Shown: in pieces, positions 1 to 13,680 of the stretch
Layout of the letters: each line of letters starts with the position of its first letter
Numbering within the stretch: the first letter of the stretch is position 1
Assembly (NCBI RefSeq): GCF_003254395.2
Contig: NC_037645.1
Span: forward strand, 6,129,406-6,193,405
Source of the DNA: Apis mellifera
Taxonomy: Eukaryota; Arthropoda; Insecta; Hymenoptera; Apidae
Length of the DNA: 64,000 bases
Direction: 5' to 3'
Made by a program: the position numbers and the translations under genes
The notes under the pieces: generated by a model
What the model saw: the letters and a program-made list of their open reading frames with translations, nothing else
Told to the model about the DNA's origin: nothing
Database searches by the model: none

Positions 1-700
1 CAAATATCATTTAATCGATGTAGTTTGAATGGAATTCACATTAATGCATTGGAAAGATCGAACAACGAATCTGATGCAATTTTTACATATATAATCATAT
101 ATCTGTCAAGATACATTGGTATATAATAAATAATATTTTTGGACATATTTCTACAACGAAATTTAAAAATTTTAAAATATTTCTATTAAGTTGAATGTTT
201 AAAAACATTTTTCTATTACAATAGTAAATATCATAAATATATATATAAAAAAAAATACAAGACTATACAATATTTATTGTGAAAACACAATAAACATTTC
301 CGCAATTTAATGTTAATTTATCATAGTATCAAAATAAATAATTCAAGTTTGTAATATATTAAAAAGCTTGAACGAAACTGAAAGAGATATGATATAAAGA
401 AATATTTAAAAACTCTTTCTCTTCGCGAGATTAAAAGATACCGTGGAAATAATATATATTAAGTGTAAAGAAATTAAATATTCACTGGAAATAATAACGA
501 TTACATCAGAAACATAAGAGAGACACGAAAATAACGTATAATATATTACTTCGTTACGATAAATCTGTTTATTCCACGTTAAAATATAAATAAGAAACGA
601 GAACATGTAAATTGTATTCAAAAATGTAACTACCTTTTTTAACCAATTCACTGTCGCAATGTAACTCGAACAAAAATTTCCCAAAGAAATTATAGGATAA
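1..700. other. AT-rich non-coding DNA
   Basis: I see no gene here. The stretch is AT-rich with short A and TA runs and stops in all frames at short intervals. The open frames present are short and have no recognisable domain. Confidence 0.6.
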
Positions 701-1378
701 AAGTACAAAGCGAAGCCTCGTTACAAGCCTCGTCTCGAACCGAATCCTCCCGCCATCTACCGTCACCTCGACCAACCAATCGCCCTCTCGGTAATTGCAG
801 CATTACCAACCGATAAACAGAGAACGGAACCATTGTTCCTCGATGGACCGGATATATCAAGCCCCAAATTCAATTTCCGCCCAAAATCGAGCGAATCACG
901 TTCCCAACGAAATTAAAAAACTTATTCTCTCCAATTTCCATCCGATTTCACTTCGATATACGTATCACAAGTTGCACCGTCTTTTCAACGACGCCTGCGC
1001 CTCTTTTGCTCCTTTCGAAACACGGCGCAACACGAAACCCGCCGATCTGTCGCTATTCCGTGCCTCGGAAATAATGGACGACCGGGGATAATGGGCCACC
1101 GTATAACAAAAGGCCTGGCTAACAATGCAAAACCAAGGCTTAATTAGATAAATCATTGTTTTGAGACGTAAACCCGCAATCAGGGGCCACGAGCAGCGCA
1201 ATTGATGCCGCGATACGCCAGCGACACGCCGCGCGCACCGCTCGCGTAATTGCGTGCTATGAATAATTACTTCTGCAACGGTCGGTCAGGGGTAGTCAAC
1301 CACCGTAATGCTGTAAAAAAACGGGCTCGATACAACGGAGAAACTATAGGGGCTTATCACGTGGCCGCACCCCGTCAC
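701..1378. other. CpG-containing non-coding stretch
   Basis: Base composition rises here compared with the first 700 bases, and CpG words are frequent. An ATTGG/CCAAT-type word occurs near 775-780. Open frames of about 80-98 codons occur on both strands but overlap each other and show no domain, signal peptide or splice pattern that would make one convincing. It could be a regulatory or intronic segment of a gene outside the window. Confidence 0.4.
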
Positions 1379-2340
1379 CACGAGATTACCATCGTCCTCT
1401 TCGCTCGCAAATCCAAAGCGCACGGTTTATACTTTATTCTTTGCATTCCATTTTTCTTTTCTTCTCTTTTTTTTTCTCGTGTTTAGAAAGTAGAGGAATA
1501 CGTTTCTCTCGAGAATAAAGCCTTCTAAGTTGTCAGAGACTCGAGTCGAAGCAAAGAATGAACGAAAATAATACATTTTTTGTTTCTTCTTGAGAAGAAT
1601 TATCATTGTCCTCCTCTTCGAATCCAAAGTGCGCAGTGTATTCCATTTTTATTTTTTTATATTTAGAAAGTAGAAGAATACGTTTTTCTTGAGAGTATGC
1701 TTTCTAAGTTGTTCTAGATTTGAAGGATGAACAAAAACAAGGTGTCGAATGTTTTTGATACTTTTCGTTCTATGGCTAGATCGTTGAGCACGAGATTACC
1801 ATCGTCTTCTTCGCTCGCAAATCCAAAGCGCATGGTTTATACTTTATTCTTTGCATTCCATTTTTCTTTTCTTCTCTTTTCTTTTCTTTTTTCTTTTTTT
1901 TTTCATGTTTAGAAAGTAGAGGAATACGTTTCTCTCGAGAATAAAGCCTTCTAGGTTGTCAGAGACTCGAGTCGAAGCAAAGAATGAACGAAAATAACAC
2001 GTTTTTTGATTCTTCTTGAGAATTATCATTGTCCTCCTCTTCGAATCCAAAGTGCGCAGTGTATTCCATTTTTATTTTTTTATATTTAGAAAGTAGAAGA
2101 ATACGTTTTTCTTGAGAGTATGCTTTCTAAATTGTTCTAGATTTGAACGAAAACAAGGTATCGAATGTTTTTGATACTTTTCGTTCTATGGCAGATCGTT
2201 GAGCACGAGATTACCATTGTCCTCTTCGCTAAACGTGCACAGTTTATATTCAATTTTTTATCTTTTTCACGTTTAAAAAGTAGAAGAACACGTTTCCTTT
2301 GAGAATGTAAATTGCCTTCTAAGTTGTTAGAGTCGTTGTC
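1379..2340. repeat. Two-level tandem repeat (~206 bp within ~411 bp)
   Basis: The phrase CACGAGATTACCATCGTC with its following ~80 bases (AATCCAAAGCGCA, then a pyrimidine run) starts near 1,379 and again near 1,790, with a shorter diverged version near 2,207. Between them, near 1,597 and 2,023, sit related but different half-units beginning near TTATCATTGTCCTCC. The order is therefore A-B-A'-B'-A'', a small higher-order repeat with a period of about 411 bp built from about 206 bp monomers. Matching short - strand open frames (1,427-1,627 and 1,844-2,050) are by-products of the duplication and not evidence of coding. Confidence 0.8.
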
Positions 2341-3512
2341 GAGTAAGAGCAAAGGACGAAGAAGGAAAACAAGTATCGCATACGTTTCCGATTCTTTTTG
2401 TTCTACGGCCACAAGTCGTTGCGGATTTCTCGGCTCGAATTCCAAACAGTTACACGTTCCAACCGCTTGGAACGATTTTCTCGCGATGGAAATATCGCCC
2501 GAGGCATCGAGTTCCACGAAAATCGAACGACCACTCATAACGTTCCCACTTTACGTTTCGAGATGATGCTTCGCGTGTTTTAAAATTATCATTCCCCGAG
2601 CAGGACAATGATTTGAAAATGATTTAACCTCGACGTTGCGACGAATCGAGCTCCAACTCATCTCTTCCCTTCTCGATCTTGGATCTCCACCAAATCGGTT
2701 TACGTTTATCATTCTTCAAAAAAAGAAAACTCAAAAGATCCGAAACGAGAAAGTGGAAAACAAAGAAACGCGAAACAGCGTCGTTACGATGGTCGAATTC
2801 GCATCGGCCAATGGGAACTGGTATCATTAAAGTAGTGCTTCCCTCCTAGGCGGCGTAATTGCCGCCAACTCTACAAATTCAACAATCGCACTTTTCCATT
2901 TTAATTAAGATAATTAGCACGATAGGATCGGTGGTTATTAGCGGTGGTTATTTTTATCAAACGAAGAAAAAGAACCAACGAGATATTGTTTTGATGGTTG
3001 GGAGCCGCGCGCCGTCGAGTCAAAGGCAAGCGCGGCATGTCAAACGAAACACATTGAACCGTGCCACCGCCAACCCGGGCACCCCCTCCCCCCCCCCCTC
3101 CTCCCTCAAATTAACGCCAATGCTCGCGCTAGCGGCAGGTCTCGTTGCGGACATGCGATCATTGGGACAAGTAATACGCGGTTTCGGGTACGTTGAACCT
3201 CGAAACGGTCGCAGGGAACAATTTTATATTCCGCTGAATCCACCACCTCCGCCTCCTCTCTTCCACAACCACGAATATCGGGTATCCGTTCGCGGAAAAC
3301 CATTCACAAACTCGTGCCAACATTTCAACATGCTAAACTCCCTCCAACATCGAATGGCATCGAATGATAAGATAAGTTTTCTCGGAAAATTTGCTCTTGC
3401 CGGTTCGTGCGATCCGATCTCGAGGCTGCCTGTATACGTACACGTCAGTCAAAACGAATGGAACTCCCTTGAAAATTCTGACGTTTCAAACGTTTCATAC
3501 AGTGGATAGCCA

Positions 3513-3529
3513 TCTCTCTCTCTCTCTCT
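3513..3529. repeat. (TC)n microsatellite
   Basis: An uninterrupted CT/TC run. A complementary GA-rich tract lies about 180 bp downstream, so the two could pair. CT/GA tracts are also the binding sequence of GAGA-factor-type proteins in insects; whether this one is used is unknown. Confidence 0.85.
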
Positions 3530-3705
3530 GTCTTTCTCGACGCGGAGAAGAGGCGATCAACCTGGGAGGAATATCTTGCAGATATCACGCGTTTATAGAC
3601 GTTTATCTAATTGCTCGAGGAGCAAGTTATCCTGCCCCGCAGAAATATGATCCAAGCCCCGGGACGAAGGTGGTGGTCGAACCGATTATTATCCCTCCGG
3701 GTTTC

Positions 3706-3727
3706 GAGAGAGAAAGAGAGAGAGAGA
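3706..3727. repeat. GA-rich tract
   Basis: A GA run with one AAAG interruption, complementary to the TC tract about 180 bp upstream. Confidence 0.8.
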
Positions 3728-3886
3728 TGGCCGCGGAGAGAGCGGGTTACATTGTTATTATAATGAAACAAGGATAAATACAAGCCGCTTGTACACACGT
3801 GATCGGCGCAATTACCTTCTTATGATGATTTTCGTGGAGGGCGAGGCGAGGCGCGCAGAGGGGATGGGGGAAGGGTTGGTGGTAGC

Positions 3887-3912
3887 CAGCAGCAGCAGCA
3901 GCCGCCGCCGCC
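3887..3912. repeat. CAG/CCG trinucleotide tract
   Basis: Five CAG-phase triplets followed directly by CCG triplets. In coding DNA this would give poly-Gln/Pro or, on the other strand, poly-Gly/Cys-type runs, but no supported exon surrounds it. Confidence 0.8.
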
Positions 3913-5286
3913 ACAGTTCGCTCGGCCCTCCGACAAATTATCAGAAATTATGAGCGAAGAAATTGGTAGTCTAGCCCGCGGTTGATTGACAGCCGGCCTG
4001 CCTGCCAGCTCTTTCTCTCCCTCCCCTTTCACCCTCCAACCCTCTCCCCCCTTTTCTCAAGCTACCTTTCACGGGATTACGCACACGTCTTTCCCGTCCG
4101 ATGTGTCCCTAAGGATCGACCGATCGATCTCTATACCACTATCTCCTCGAGAACCTTCTTCCTTTTCCTCTCCGCATTCTTTCCTTCTTCTTCGTTTCCT
4201 TCGTCCCTTTCACAACACTTCTGCTTCCAAGCTTCCACTCGTTTCACACCATTCGGCATTCGCGTGTATTATTTTTGTCATTCGAATGGAATTTGCTGTT
4301 TAAATTTCGCGCTCTTTTTTTTGTTCCAATTGAAAGTAGCGATATTATTCTATGAGTCTTCTTCTTTCGATTTCTTCTTTTCTTTTGGTTAATGAAACAA
4401 GGAATAACGTTTTCTTCGTCGATAGAAAGAAAAATTTTTCGAGAAAAATCCAGAATAATAGGATATAATCACATAGGAAAATTGTTTCCTTCTCTTTCTC
4501 TCCCTCCTTCCTCCGCGTGCTGTTTTTCAATCCTTTTTTCCCTTCATGCTCCTCTTTTCCGCCTTATTTTCTTCCTTTTTAATTCCGTTTCGTAGCGTTG
4601 GCCGCGGTTACACGAGCGCGGAAGAGAAACCACCAGAAGAAACAGCAACAAGCGGCCTGCACGCGATGCGCATAATTCCGATAATCGAGACTTTATTTCA
4701 TACAAGCCGCGCCTTTAATTGTTGTTTATTATTCCAGCACCGAGAGAGATTCCATCGCGATACAGGGATTTCAATGCTTCTGACGTAGCGCGCGCGAGTT
4801 TTCCTCTCGGAAACGAGGCTCGATACGGATCGATTCCTCTCCAATTCCGTTTTCCTTCGAATCAAATCTTTCTGCCTCCACCAAGTCTTGAGAGATCGTG
4901 ACTTTTTATTTTTAAATTCCAAGTATTTCGAAGTTGTGCGATATGAACGTGAACCGAGATTATTTCCCCTCTCCTTCTTTAATCGCATAAATCTGCATAA
5001 AATAATTTTATAGTTTGTTTAATTTCTTCTCTCTTATATTCCACACAGGATTAAAAAAGCGTTTTATATTCGTTCGTGTAGAACCGAGGATTTTTTCCTT
5101 CTTTTTTCTCTTTGCATAGAGTTAAGGAAAATGCAACGACGGTAGATCAACGCACGATTATTAATCGCACCGAATTTTCTCCACCGAAACATAAATCTCG
5201 AAGTAGATTAAGAAATAAGAAATGGGGAGAGGGGAAAAAAAAAATAAGAAAAATCGGCAGAGTTTGCCATGGCGTCGAGGCACGAA

Positions 5287-5298
5287 CAAGATGGCCGC
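5287..5298 (+). promoter_or_regulatory. YY1/Pho-like site
   Basis: CAAGATGGCCGC matches the core of the YY1 / Pleiohomeotic recognition sequence (AAGATGGC with a GC-rich 3' side). A second, better match lies at 11,985. Function is inferred from the motif only. Confidence 0.35.
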
Positions 5299-8215
5299 GT
5301 CTGCATCGCGCTCCACTGCTTGCAATAATTAAAGCGTACGTTCTTGACGCAACAGTTCTCGCGAACCAGGTTCCTTTTCCTCTCCTCTGCCGACGTACCG
5401 ATCGGCCGGCCAACATTCCCACTTGAAATTATTTTTCCACCTGCTGCTCGACTTCAAAATTGCGATATTCCCAACTTCCGACGAGAAATTACACGAGCAA
5501 AATTATCCATTTATTTCACATCCAACACACGATACATTTCTCTTCGCGATTTTACGTTGCGAGAATCAATTCATCGAAAATTAATTCCATCTTTCGTCCG
5601 CCAAATTTCATATATCTCTTCGATTTTTCATTGCAAACAAGATTGCAAATATATTCTTCTCTTCATGAAAAGTAATCAAAATAGCAAAAATCCCAGATGT
5701 ATAATAAACACATTTCTCGATTCTCAAACTTGATTCTCAAATTCGAATAATTCCTTCTTTTCCATCGGTGAAGAGTAATCAAAGAAGAAATTCTGGTAAG
5801 AATATTAAGAATTATAGACGACAATTGGGACAACACTCTGGATCGATGTCCACTCCTGGTTCAATTAGATTTCGTCCAGTCGAAAGAGGAAACCGTCTGA
5901 CCTGGATCATTAATAAGATTGACTCGTGGTTCCACGGAATGGTAAATACGGAACGGTAGAACGGATTCGTAGTAACGCTTTAACAGGCCAATTTCATGAT
6001 ATAAAAGCGGGCAGAGGACGGTGAGCTTAGTTATGCCGCTGCTTTCTCTCGTTCCAGAGAATCCCCGAGCGAGTTTTGTGCGAGGCCAATAAAGAGCCGG
6101 CGACCGCTTGTTGCTCGGTTTTGTGTGTACTGTGCACAAGAAGCCTCCGGCGTTTATTAGGGGCCCCAGATTTTCGTCTGACCCGTCGTCTTCTCTCAAC
6201 CCTGACAAGGAAATCACTTTCAACGTCCAGGCTAATTTGGCCCCGATCGAACCCGATACAAACTTCCTCTCCTTGTACACGGGATGCCTATAATTGCGCC
6301 AAAGCTGACCGCATGGGTCGTGAGATTCCCTTCAACGTCTTGCATTTTTTCTTCATTCGATAATTTTATTCTCTCTCTCTCTTTTTTTTTTAATCCTCTC
6401 TCGTGAAAATCTCGTCTACGGGATATAAAAATCCGACCCCTCGACACACTTGAAAACTTCGTTGCATCGTGTTATCCGTTTCTTGATTAGACGTTAAAAA
6501 GTCTTTTCGAAATTTATATCGTTTCAAAGTGAGTTTAGAATCGATTCCAGAGCGAATTACGATATCCATTCACTTCACTCGTTATTCTAAACAAATTCGT
6601 TTGTTACTAAACGAAAATTTCGTTGAAAAGATTGTACAAATGAGTATTGCATCCTTTTTCACGTTAATCAAATTTCAAATCAATAACCATATTAAAATAT
6701 TTAGTACAGCAATAACAATATATACTATTTATTACAAAACCTGTACTCGCTTGCCTTCCAATTTTCGAGATAAATTTCCTTTTCTTTAATTCTCCATCGA
6801 ACTCTTTCAACGTCCAACGTTCAAAGATTCTTCTTTTTCCTTTCGTCCACAATTGTTGTCCAAACTTATCTTTTATTCCAATGAAAGAGATACTTAATAA
6901 CGGTGAATATAAACCGAGGGGAGCTCGCATAATTGATCCAAGAGAAGAATGATCGGCTGAATCCTCTTGCACCATCCCTCGACTTGCACGGTAGATCACG
7001 AAAAATATCTGTTCGGTTGGATATCTCGAGGAAGAAACAGTGTAATGGCCGCCGCGAGCTGGCGATTCAACAGACCGGATGAATAAGAGGCGGAGGAGAA
7101 GAGGAGAGGAGGAATTTCAGAGCGGAGGTGCGATAATGAGTAAATTGAGCTGGAAATACGCCGAGTTACGAGGCTGGGATGAAAGGAGCCGTGAGTTAAG
7201 CGGTCTCAAGGCCATCTCTTCGACGACGATTCCATGCCGATTCTTTCTTCTTTCTTCCCGAGAGGAGGATCCCTTGTCTTCGCCATTATCTAGCTTCCGG
7301 CCGAGATTTCCAAGTAGGAAATTCATTGTACGATATATTGTTTGCATCGAGTTAAGTTCAGGGTGAGTTAAAATGGCGAGAGAACGGTTTGATATAGGAA
7401 ATGTTTATTCTTTGAGATTTCTAAGTTTTTCTTATTTAGAAACAAAGCGAATAGAATAGAAGAATACAGACGGATGTAGAGAATGGAAATTGGAAATTTC
7501 GATGATAATTTAATCGTCATTCTCTCTTTTCATTATTGACGAGATAAAAAAATTCCAGGCAACGTGGAAAAAAAGAATTTCTTCCCCAATTATTAAGCAT
7601 AATTGTTTAAAAAAGCGACAATAACATAGAGTTTCATAGAGTGCTTGCAAACAATCGTTAGGATAGAAACATACACGATGCTTCCGATTTGACGTAACGA
7701 GAAAGTTGCCGGTTCATTGTCTGCGGGACGAACGAGAAGAAGAAGAAGAAGAGAAGAAACGAAAAAGTTACATAAGATTTCCCGTGAAACAAGCGACCAC
7801 ATGCACCTACATGCACGCGTTAATAATCATGATTAATCCAGTAATTATCAACGATCATGTTCTTTTAATAGTCTGGAGAACGTTGCAACGTTTAATGAAT
7901 AGTGTCACGGATGTCACGCTGCCCTAGTTCTCAAACAATTCGCTAACTCGTAATTGTTATACATAGCCCATGGCTAACCGAGACTGTACAATCTAAATTA
8001 ACCCTGTGACAAATCTGAGAAACGAAGTGCCGTCCATTTCTCTAATCTCTTCGAAGGAAACCTGATCAAGAAATTTCGAAGTAGTTCGAAGAACCTTAAC
8101 CCAGATTTTTTGTTTCTTTTCTTCTTCCAACATTTCACTTCGAAACTTAAACCATCTCAGAAGAAGTTAGCTGGGATATTAAATTATCCAATATTTCTGG
8201 TATTTTTTCTTCTTC

Positions 8216-9200
8216 TAAAAAAAATTCATATATAGAAACAAAATTCTTTGAAACATCTTTCAGAATAAAAACTTTTACTCGAGCAATCTCAAGATCTAAC
8301 CGAGATTCCTGCATTCAATATTATACTTCTCATTCCTTTTCTTCTTCTTCTTCTTCTTCTAAAAAAAATTCATACACAGAAACAGAACACATTCTTAGAA
8401 CACTTTTACTTGAGCAAACTAAGAATCTAGTCGAAATTCCAAGATTATTGAATACTCTTCTTCACTTTTTTCTTTGATAAAAATACTTATCGAATATTTC
8501 TCATTTCTTTTTGTTTTTCTTTTTCTTCTTCTAAAAATACTTATCGAATACTTCTCATTCCTTTTCTTCTTCTTCTTCTTCTAAAAAAAATTCATATATA
8601 GAAACAGAATACATTCTCAGAACACTTTTACTCGAGCAAGCTAAGGATCTAGTCGAAATTTTTAAAATTCCTTGATTTCAAGATTATCAAATATTCTTCT
8701 TCACTTTTTCCTTTGATAAAAATACTTATCGAATATTTCTCATTTCTTTTTGTTTTTCTTTTTCTTCTTCTAAAAATACTTATCGAATACTTCTCATTCC
8801 TTTTCTTCTTCTTCTTCTTCTTCTAAAAAAAATTCATACACAGAAACAGAACATATTCTCAGAACACTTTTACTCGAGTAAGCTAAGAATTTAATCGAAA
8901 TTCCTAAAATTTCTTGATTCCAAGATTATCGAATACTCTTCTTCACTTTTTCCTTTGATAAAAATACTTATCGAATATTTCTCATTTCTTTTTGTTCTTC
9001 TTTTTCTTCTTCTAAAAATACTTATCGAATATTTCTCATTTCTTTTTGTTCTTCTTTTTCTTCTTCTAAAAAAAATTCATACAGAAACAGAACATTTTTA
9101 CTCGAGCAATCCGAGTCGAAATTCCTAAAACTCGATTCCAAGATCATCGAATACTCCTCTCCACTTTTTCCTTCGATAAAAATACTTTTCTCGCAAAGAT
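8216..9200. repeat. ~243 bp tandem repeat, about five copies
   Basis: The phrase TAAAAAAAATTCAT recurs near 8,216, 8,360, 8,582, 8,824 and 9,067, each time preceded by a TTC-triplet run and followed by GAAACAGAA, then a CTCGAGCAA-type phrase and ATACTTATCGAATA. The last spacings are 242 and 243 bp; earlier copies are shortened. The TTC runs would give long pyrimidine tracts on the + strand. No coding potential is visible. Confidence 0.8.
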
Positions 9201-9306
9201 TTACACGAATCTTTAAAATCTTTATCCTCCACAATTCGCGCTTCGAGGAAAATTCAATTCTCATTTTCTTTTTTCTCTTTTTTAAAGAATACTCCATTTC
9301 ATGGTC

Positions 9307-9317
9307 GCCATGGCGGC
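9307..9317 (+). promoter_or_regulatory. YY1/Pho-like site pair
   Basis: GCCATGGCGGC carries a GCCAT core on one strand and an ATGGCGGC core on the other. Another GGCCGCCAT lies at 9,437-9,445. Motif-level evidence only. Confidence 0.3.
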
Positions 9318-11984
9318 GCGTCGGCGGCCCCTCCGCTTCCGAATTTCTTCCAAACGCGCGCAACCGAATTTCTAAATGAATAAAAGATCACCGTTGGATC
9401 GGCAGGGATCATCGTTGGCCGCCGCTCGAAATCATCGGCCGCCATCGAAAATTGTTGTTCCTCGGGGATGTCGGTAGCAGCGAGCGAAGGCTATCACGCT
9501 ACCCAGAAGAAGTACGTTTACTCTGGTTCATCGAAGGGATCCGGCCGCCCTCCTAGACCCGGCTTGGACAGGCCAATTATTCGAAAATTACTCGAACCTA
9601 TCCGCTTTCTTTGCCTCTCTTTCGAAACGAACGTTATTCCACACGCGAGCCTCATTATCGCCCACCACCGCGAGACTGGTAAAAATCCTTTGATAAACCC
9701 CGATGCGCTTCCATTTCCCCCCCCTCCCCCATTTTTATTCTATTTATTTAACTGAACATATAGGAATAAGAGACGCGCGACAACGCGTAATTACATGGGG
9801 AATGGAATAAACGAAGAGCAATGAAGCGAGGTAAGATCTTGGGAACAAACGGGGCTGTTCAAGTATCTATTAGGTCTGTTGCACGTGTGAAAACGGACGA
9901 TGTCGCGAATCCGTAAAACCGTTCGAAGATAAATGATTAATTTGTATATCAACGATACTTGGATATTATTATTTTTATCGATATATTTTACAAAGAAGCG
10001 AATTGTGTAATATGTTATACTTTAAGAATTCGAGGCTTCTTTTGTATTAAAGTTTCAAAGTTCAACGTAATAAAAAAAGGAAGGAAAATTAATAGAATTT
10101 TTGAAAGATACTTTAAAACAGGATCCTCGATTCTAAATATAATTACGAAAACGAAAAGCTAAAAGATAAATTATGGTGGGCATACAAACGTAATAAAAAG
10201 ATTTGCAATCCGATACTCGTGCCCTTCTATTCCTCGAGAGAGAAGGAGAAACTAGTACACCGATTCGAAAACTTCTTTCTATCCCCCTTTTCCGACGAAC
10301 GGTCGAATTTTCCAAGCAAAGACGACGCGCGTGATCCATCGAGTTTCACGCGACCACTATTCCTTTTCTTCCTCTCCCGGTTGCTTTTATCTCGCCGAAC
10401 GATCTTCATACGAGGAAGGAAAAAAAAAAAAGAGATCGGCAAGTTTGAAACGGAAAGGGGGTGGAGAAAGGGAGGGAAACATAGGAAACATAGGTGTATT
10501 TCCAGGGATCAAGATTAGAAAACGCTGCACTGTCTGAACCGGTGCTGGTTTCAACAAAACGATTTCACGTGTGCTCCCAACGTCAATGCAATATTGCGCG
10601 ATAACGGACGTGCTTAAATCGTGATAATGAACGGCGCACGTATGTCACAAGTGTATAAAGTTAACAGCGTTTAATAATGCACGCGGCAAGCCACGCTTGA
10701 TCCCTTCCTATCGATAAACGTCAACCCAGTTAATTTTATTTTCAGAGACAGAAACAAAATGCAAGAGAGCGAGGGAGAAGAGCGGGAGGGGGGTGTATCA
10801 ATAACGTAACAACTGCGTATTCCCACGAACGATGTACACGGTCTGTTGTAAAATACGAAAACGAAAATAAAAGATAGGAGAGAGAGAGAATGAAAAAGAA
10901 GAAAGAATTATCACACTCGAACGTCACGTATCTATACTGCGTAATAGTGGCGTCTGTCCTCTCTCGCTACGGTTGTCCATTGCACGGAAATTGCGCTCAC
11001 GGAATCCGTGTGGATATATAACGAGACACTGTGTTTGCTGTTTATTACCTCGCTGAAATACGGTCTCGTAACGGGAAATTCGTCTAATGATCGATGACGG
11101 CACGGAATTTCTCTAACCACACACGTCTCGTTCTCTTTTTGACAAGTTTTATTTTCTTCGTTTTCTCGTTGTTTATAGGTTTTATTTCTTGATCTCTGAA
11201 TAAATTTTTCAAAATCGATCAACAAACAGATCGAGATGGTCGTAGCTAATGGCAAGTTTTCGGTAAATCAGATCGGTATATATACGAAGAGAAGATAATT
11301 TTTTATCTGCCACGTGTTTTGAAAGACACGTAATTATTATCGAACGAGCGAACGGTTACGTAAAGCTAATTTAATTCGTTTATTAACTCCTTGAGAAATA
11401 ACCACTCGTGGAAAACGAATTTAGTCACGATATCATCGTTTCCTCTACGTAAAATTTACAACGAACAAAATTTTTCTTCTTTCGTACCGCCATACGAAAT
11501 CTATATCATGCAATTATCGTCGATTATATCTCAATTTATATGAATTTAATGTATCGTTTAAAGATTTCGAGAACGTATAAAAAGGTAAATAAATTTTCTA
11601 ATTCCTCGTAATTCGCGGTTCTCAAGGATTCAGAATCGAATTCATCTATTGGTGGATCAAACCGATCTCTCCCAATCAAAACACGGATAAACCGGTCAAA
11701 AAGAAACGATCGTGAAGAATAATACGAGCGGAAACGAAAGCTACCAATCTGCGAGTGCGATCAAGTTCGAGCGACACCTCCGTGATCATAGAAATTCGAC
11801 GAAGAAGCGGGTACAATTTGCGAATGGGTTGCAACCGACGAATCCGACGGGTTCCCGTCGGACTGGGACTGGTCTGCGGGAGGAGAGCAAAAGAAGAAGA
11901 AGAAAAAAGAAAGAGAGAAGAAAAGAGAAGTAGCCAGAAACAGGAGGGAAAAAAAAATCGAGAAAACGGAGGAATGCACGCGAC

Positions 11985-11996
11985 CAAGATGGCGGC
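11985..11996 (+). promoter_or_regulatory. YY1/Pho-like site, strong match
   Basis: CAAGATGGCGGC is a full match to the classic YY1-type element, inside a GC-richer island. In animals this element sits at promoters just downstream of start sites, and in insects the related GCCAT core recruits Pho. No promoter or transcript could be tied to it here. Confidence 0.4.
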
Positions 11997-13680
11997 GCAT
12001 TGTGTGCACTCGATGGAGGGAGACAGAGGATATGAAACAGGAATGGAAGCCGCGGTAGAATGGGGATAATTGCGTTGGAAATGCAGCAAGGCTCCTCCCC
12101 TTATTCAAACCTAAAGGCTGCAACTGCAAGTGCCAAGCTGCTCACTTTACGCCGCGCGCACATGACACGTCCACTGGCATAGCGAATAATCCGATATACA
12201 CACCGCGCCGATATAACGATATACTACCGGTGCTCCGCCTTGAATCCATACCACACACGTATCCACTACACGCGTATGAATCAAAGGTACGATTGCAAAG
12301 AAATTTGACCGTTTGTGCCACGATCGATCCAAATATTTTTCAACGAGACGATAATTTTGTTTGCGTTCTTGTTCTTTCGTTCCAATTTTTTTGCTTTTTC
12401 TTTTCTTTTCTTCTGCGTCTCAAATTTTCCTCTGTAGAGAAAGCGAAGGTTAGAAATCGTAGAAAAAAAAAAAAAATTGTTTGAGAAAACATTTGATATC
12501 ACGTAACATTTATGAAAATGAATTTTACGTAAGAAAGTTTAAGTAAACGTGTTGGTTGGTAGTTCGTATCCGCCTGTTTAATTAAGTAGCCATGTGTATT
12601 AGCATATTCGAACGTTCTCCTCCGGTTGATCAATTAATTCTTTAGATATTATCGGTAATTTATTCTACTTAGTCAGATAGTTTTTCACTGACTCATAAAT
12701 TTAATTAATAGTAACCATAAGCGCAAGTTTTATCGGTTGCGTGATCTTTCTCCCTGGTGGATACCCGAGTTGGGTTTTTAAACAGCCACGCGACATCTAC
12801 GAGCTGACGTATTTATCAACCAAGTGATTTGCCAGTCATCGAAAATGTTGAATAACGTTTATACTAATCAGCAGTTTCTTGATTGATCAATTGATACATT
12901 GTAAAGTGTTATGTAAAAAAAGGAAAAAAAGATTTAGTGACTTCTATAACTATGTCTAACTATATTCTGATTACATTAAGATTGATATTTTTCTTCTTTA
13001 GCAAACGTTCAATCACAAATAATATCTAATATATGAAATATTCTTAAATAAATGAATCAATTTTTATTTACAAATATAAATCGATGTATGTTTCACTTCC
13101 TTTAACAATGAGTAGAATATTATAGTGACATCTATTAGATATACATTGAAATAAAAAAACAAATAATTAAAATATAATATAAATTGTTGTATAAAATTCG
13201 AAAACAAAAAATATAAATTGAAAAATATCATCGTGCTCATTAACAATTACAAAACGAAAAAATTAAAAAAAAAAAAATAAACATTAAATATTGTATTATC
13301 TAACGCATCAATCACTAAAATATCAAAAATAAATAAGTACCTTACCTTAATTGCAAAAGTGGAAAAATTATAAGATTATTAAAAATGATAAAAAAATTTA
13401 CAAATAAATTAAAATTAATAAAAATAAACAAAAAAAACTAAAATTTTACGTAAAAATTTATATAATTTAAATATAAATTAAACAAATAACTACTTGCACC
13501 ATATGTCGATATGATAGTTCACATGTTACCATCATAGTCCAAATAAATACCCTTCGAGAAAAATGTTCTGAAATACCGACCACAGAAAACCATATATATG
13601 AATATAAGTACACGAAGTACCAAAAATTCAAATTGCAAAGTGTTAACAGAGGATACCACAATTTTTAAAAGTTAAAAAGA

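Larger units (their letters stand above)
2341..8215. other. Non-coding DNA with simple repeats; no gene recognised
   Basis: No exon chain or protein domain could be supported. The stretch has islands of higher GC (about 2,340-2,560, 3,000-3,320, 4,580-4,860, 6,050-6,330 and 7,030-7,360) alternating with AT-rich DNA, plus pyrimidine-rich runs near 4,000-4,600. The longest open frame (2,859-3,509) begins at a TTG-type start, is proline- and serine-rich in parts and resembles no family I know. Intergenic or large-intron regulatory DNA is the most likely reading. Confidence 0.45.
9201..13680. other. Non-coding DNA left of the array; no gene recognised
   Basis: No supported gene. Higher-GC islands near 9,290-9,560, 10,200-10,560 and 11,740-12,270 contain overlapping open frames of up to about 137 codons on both strands, none with a recognisable domain. 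Around 12,540-12,860 the sequence loses low-complexity runs and holds homeodomain-type words (TTAATTAA, TTAATTAAT), which would fit an enhancer, but I cannot show conservation. From about 12,900 composition falls to the AT-rich level of the array. Confidence 0.4.

Noticed and set aside
2859..3509. 216-codon open frame on the + strand
   Set aside because: It starts at a non-ATG codon, has no domain, signal peptide or splice context, and includes low-complexity Pro/Ser runs. The shorter frames around it on both strands are equally open. I do not call it a gene.
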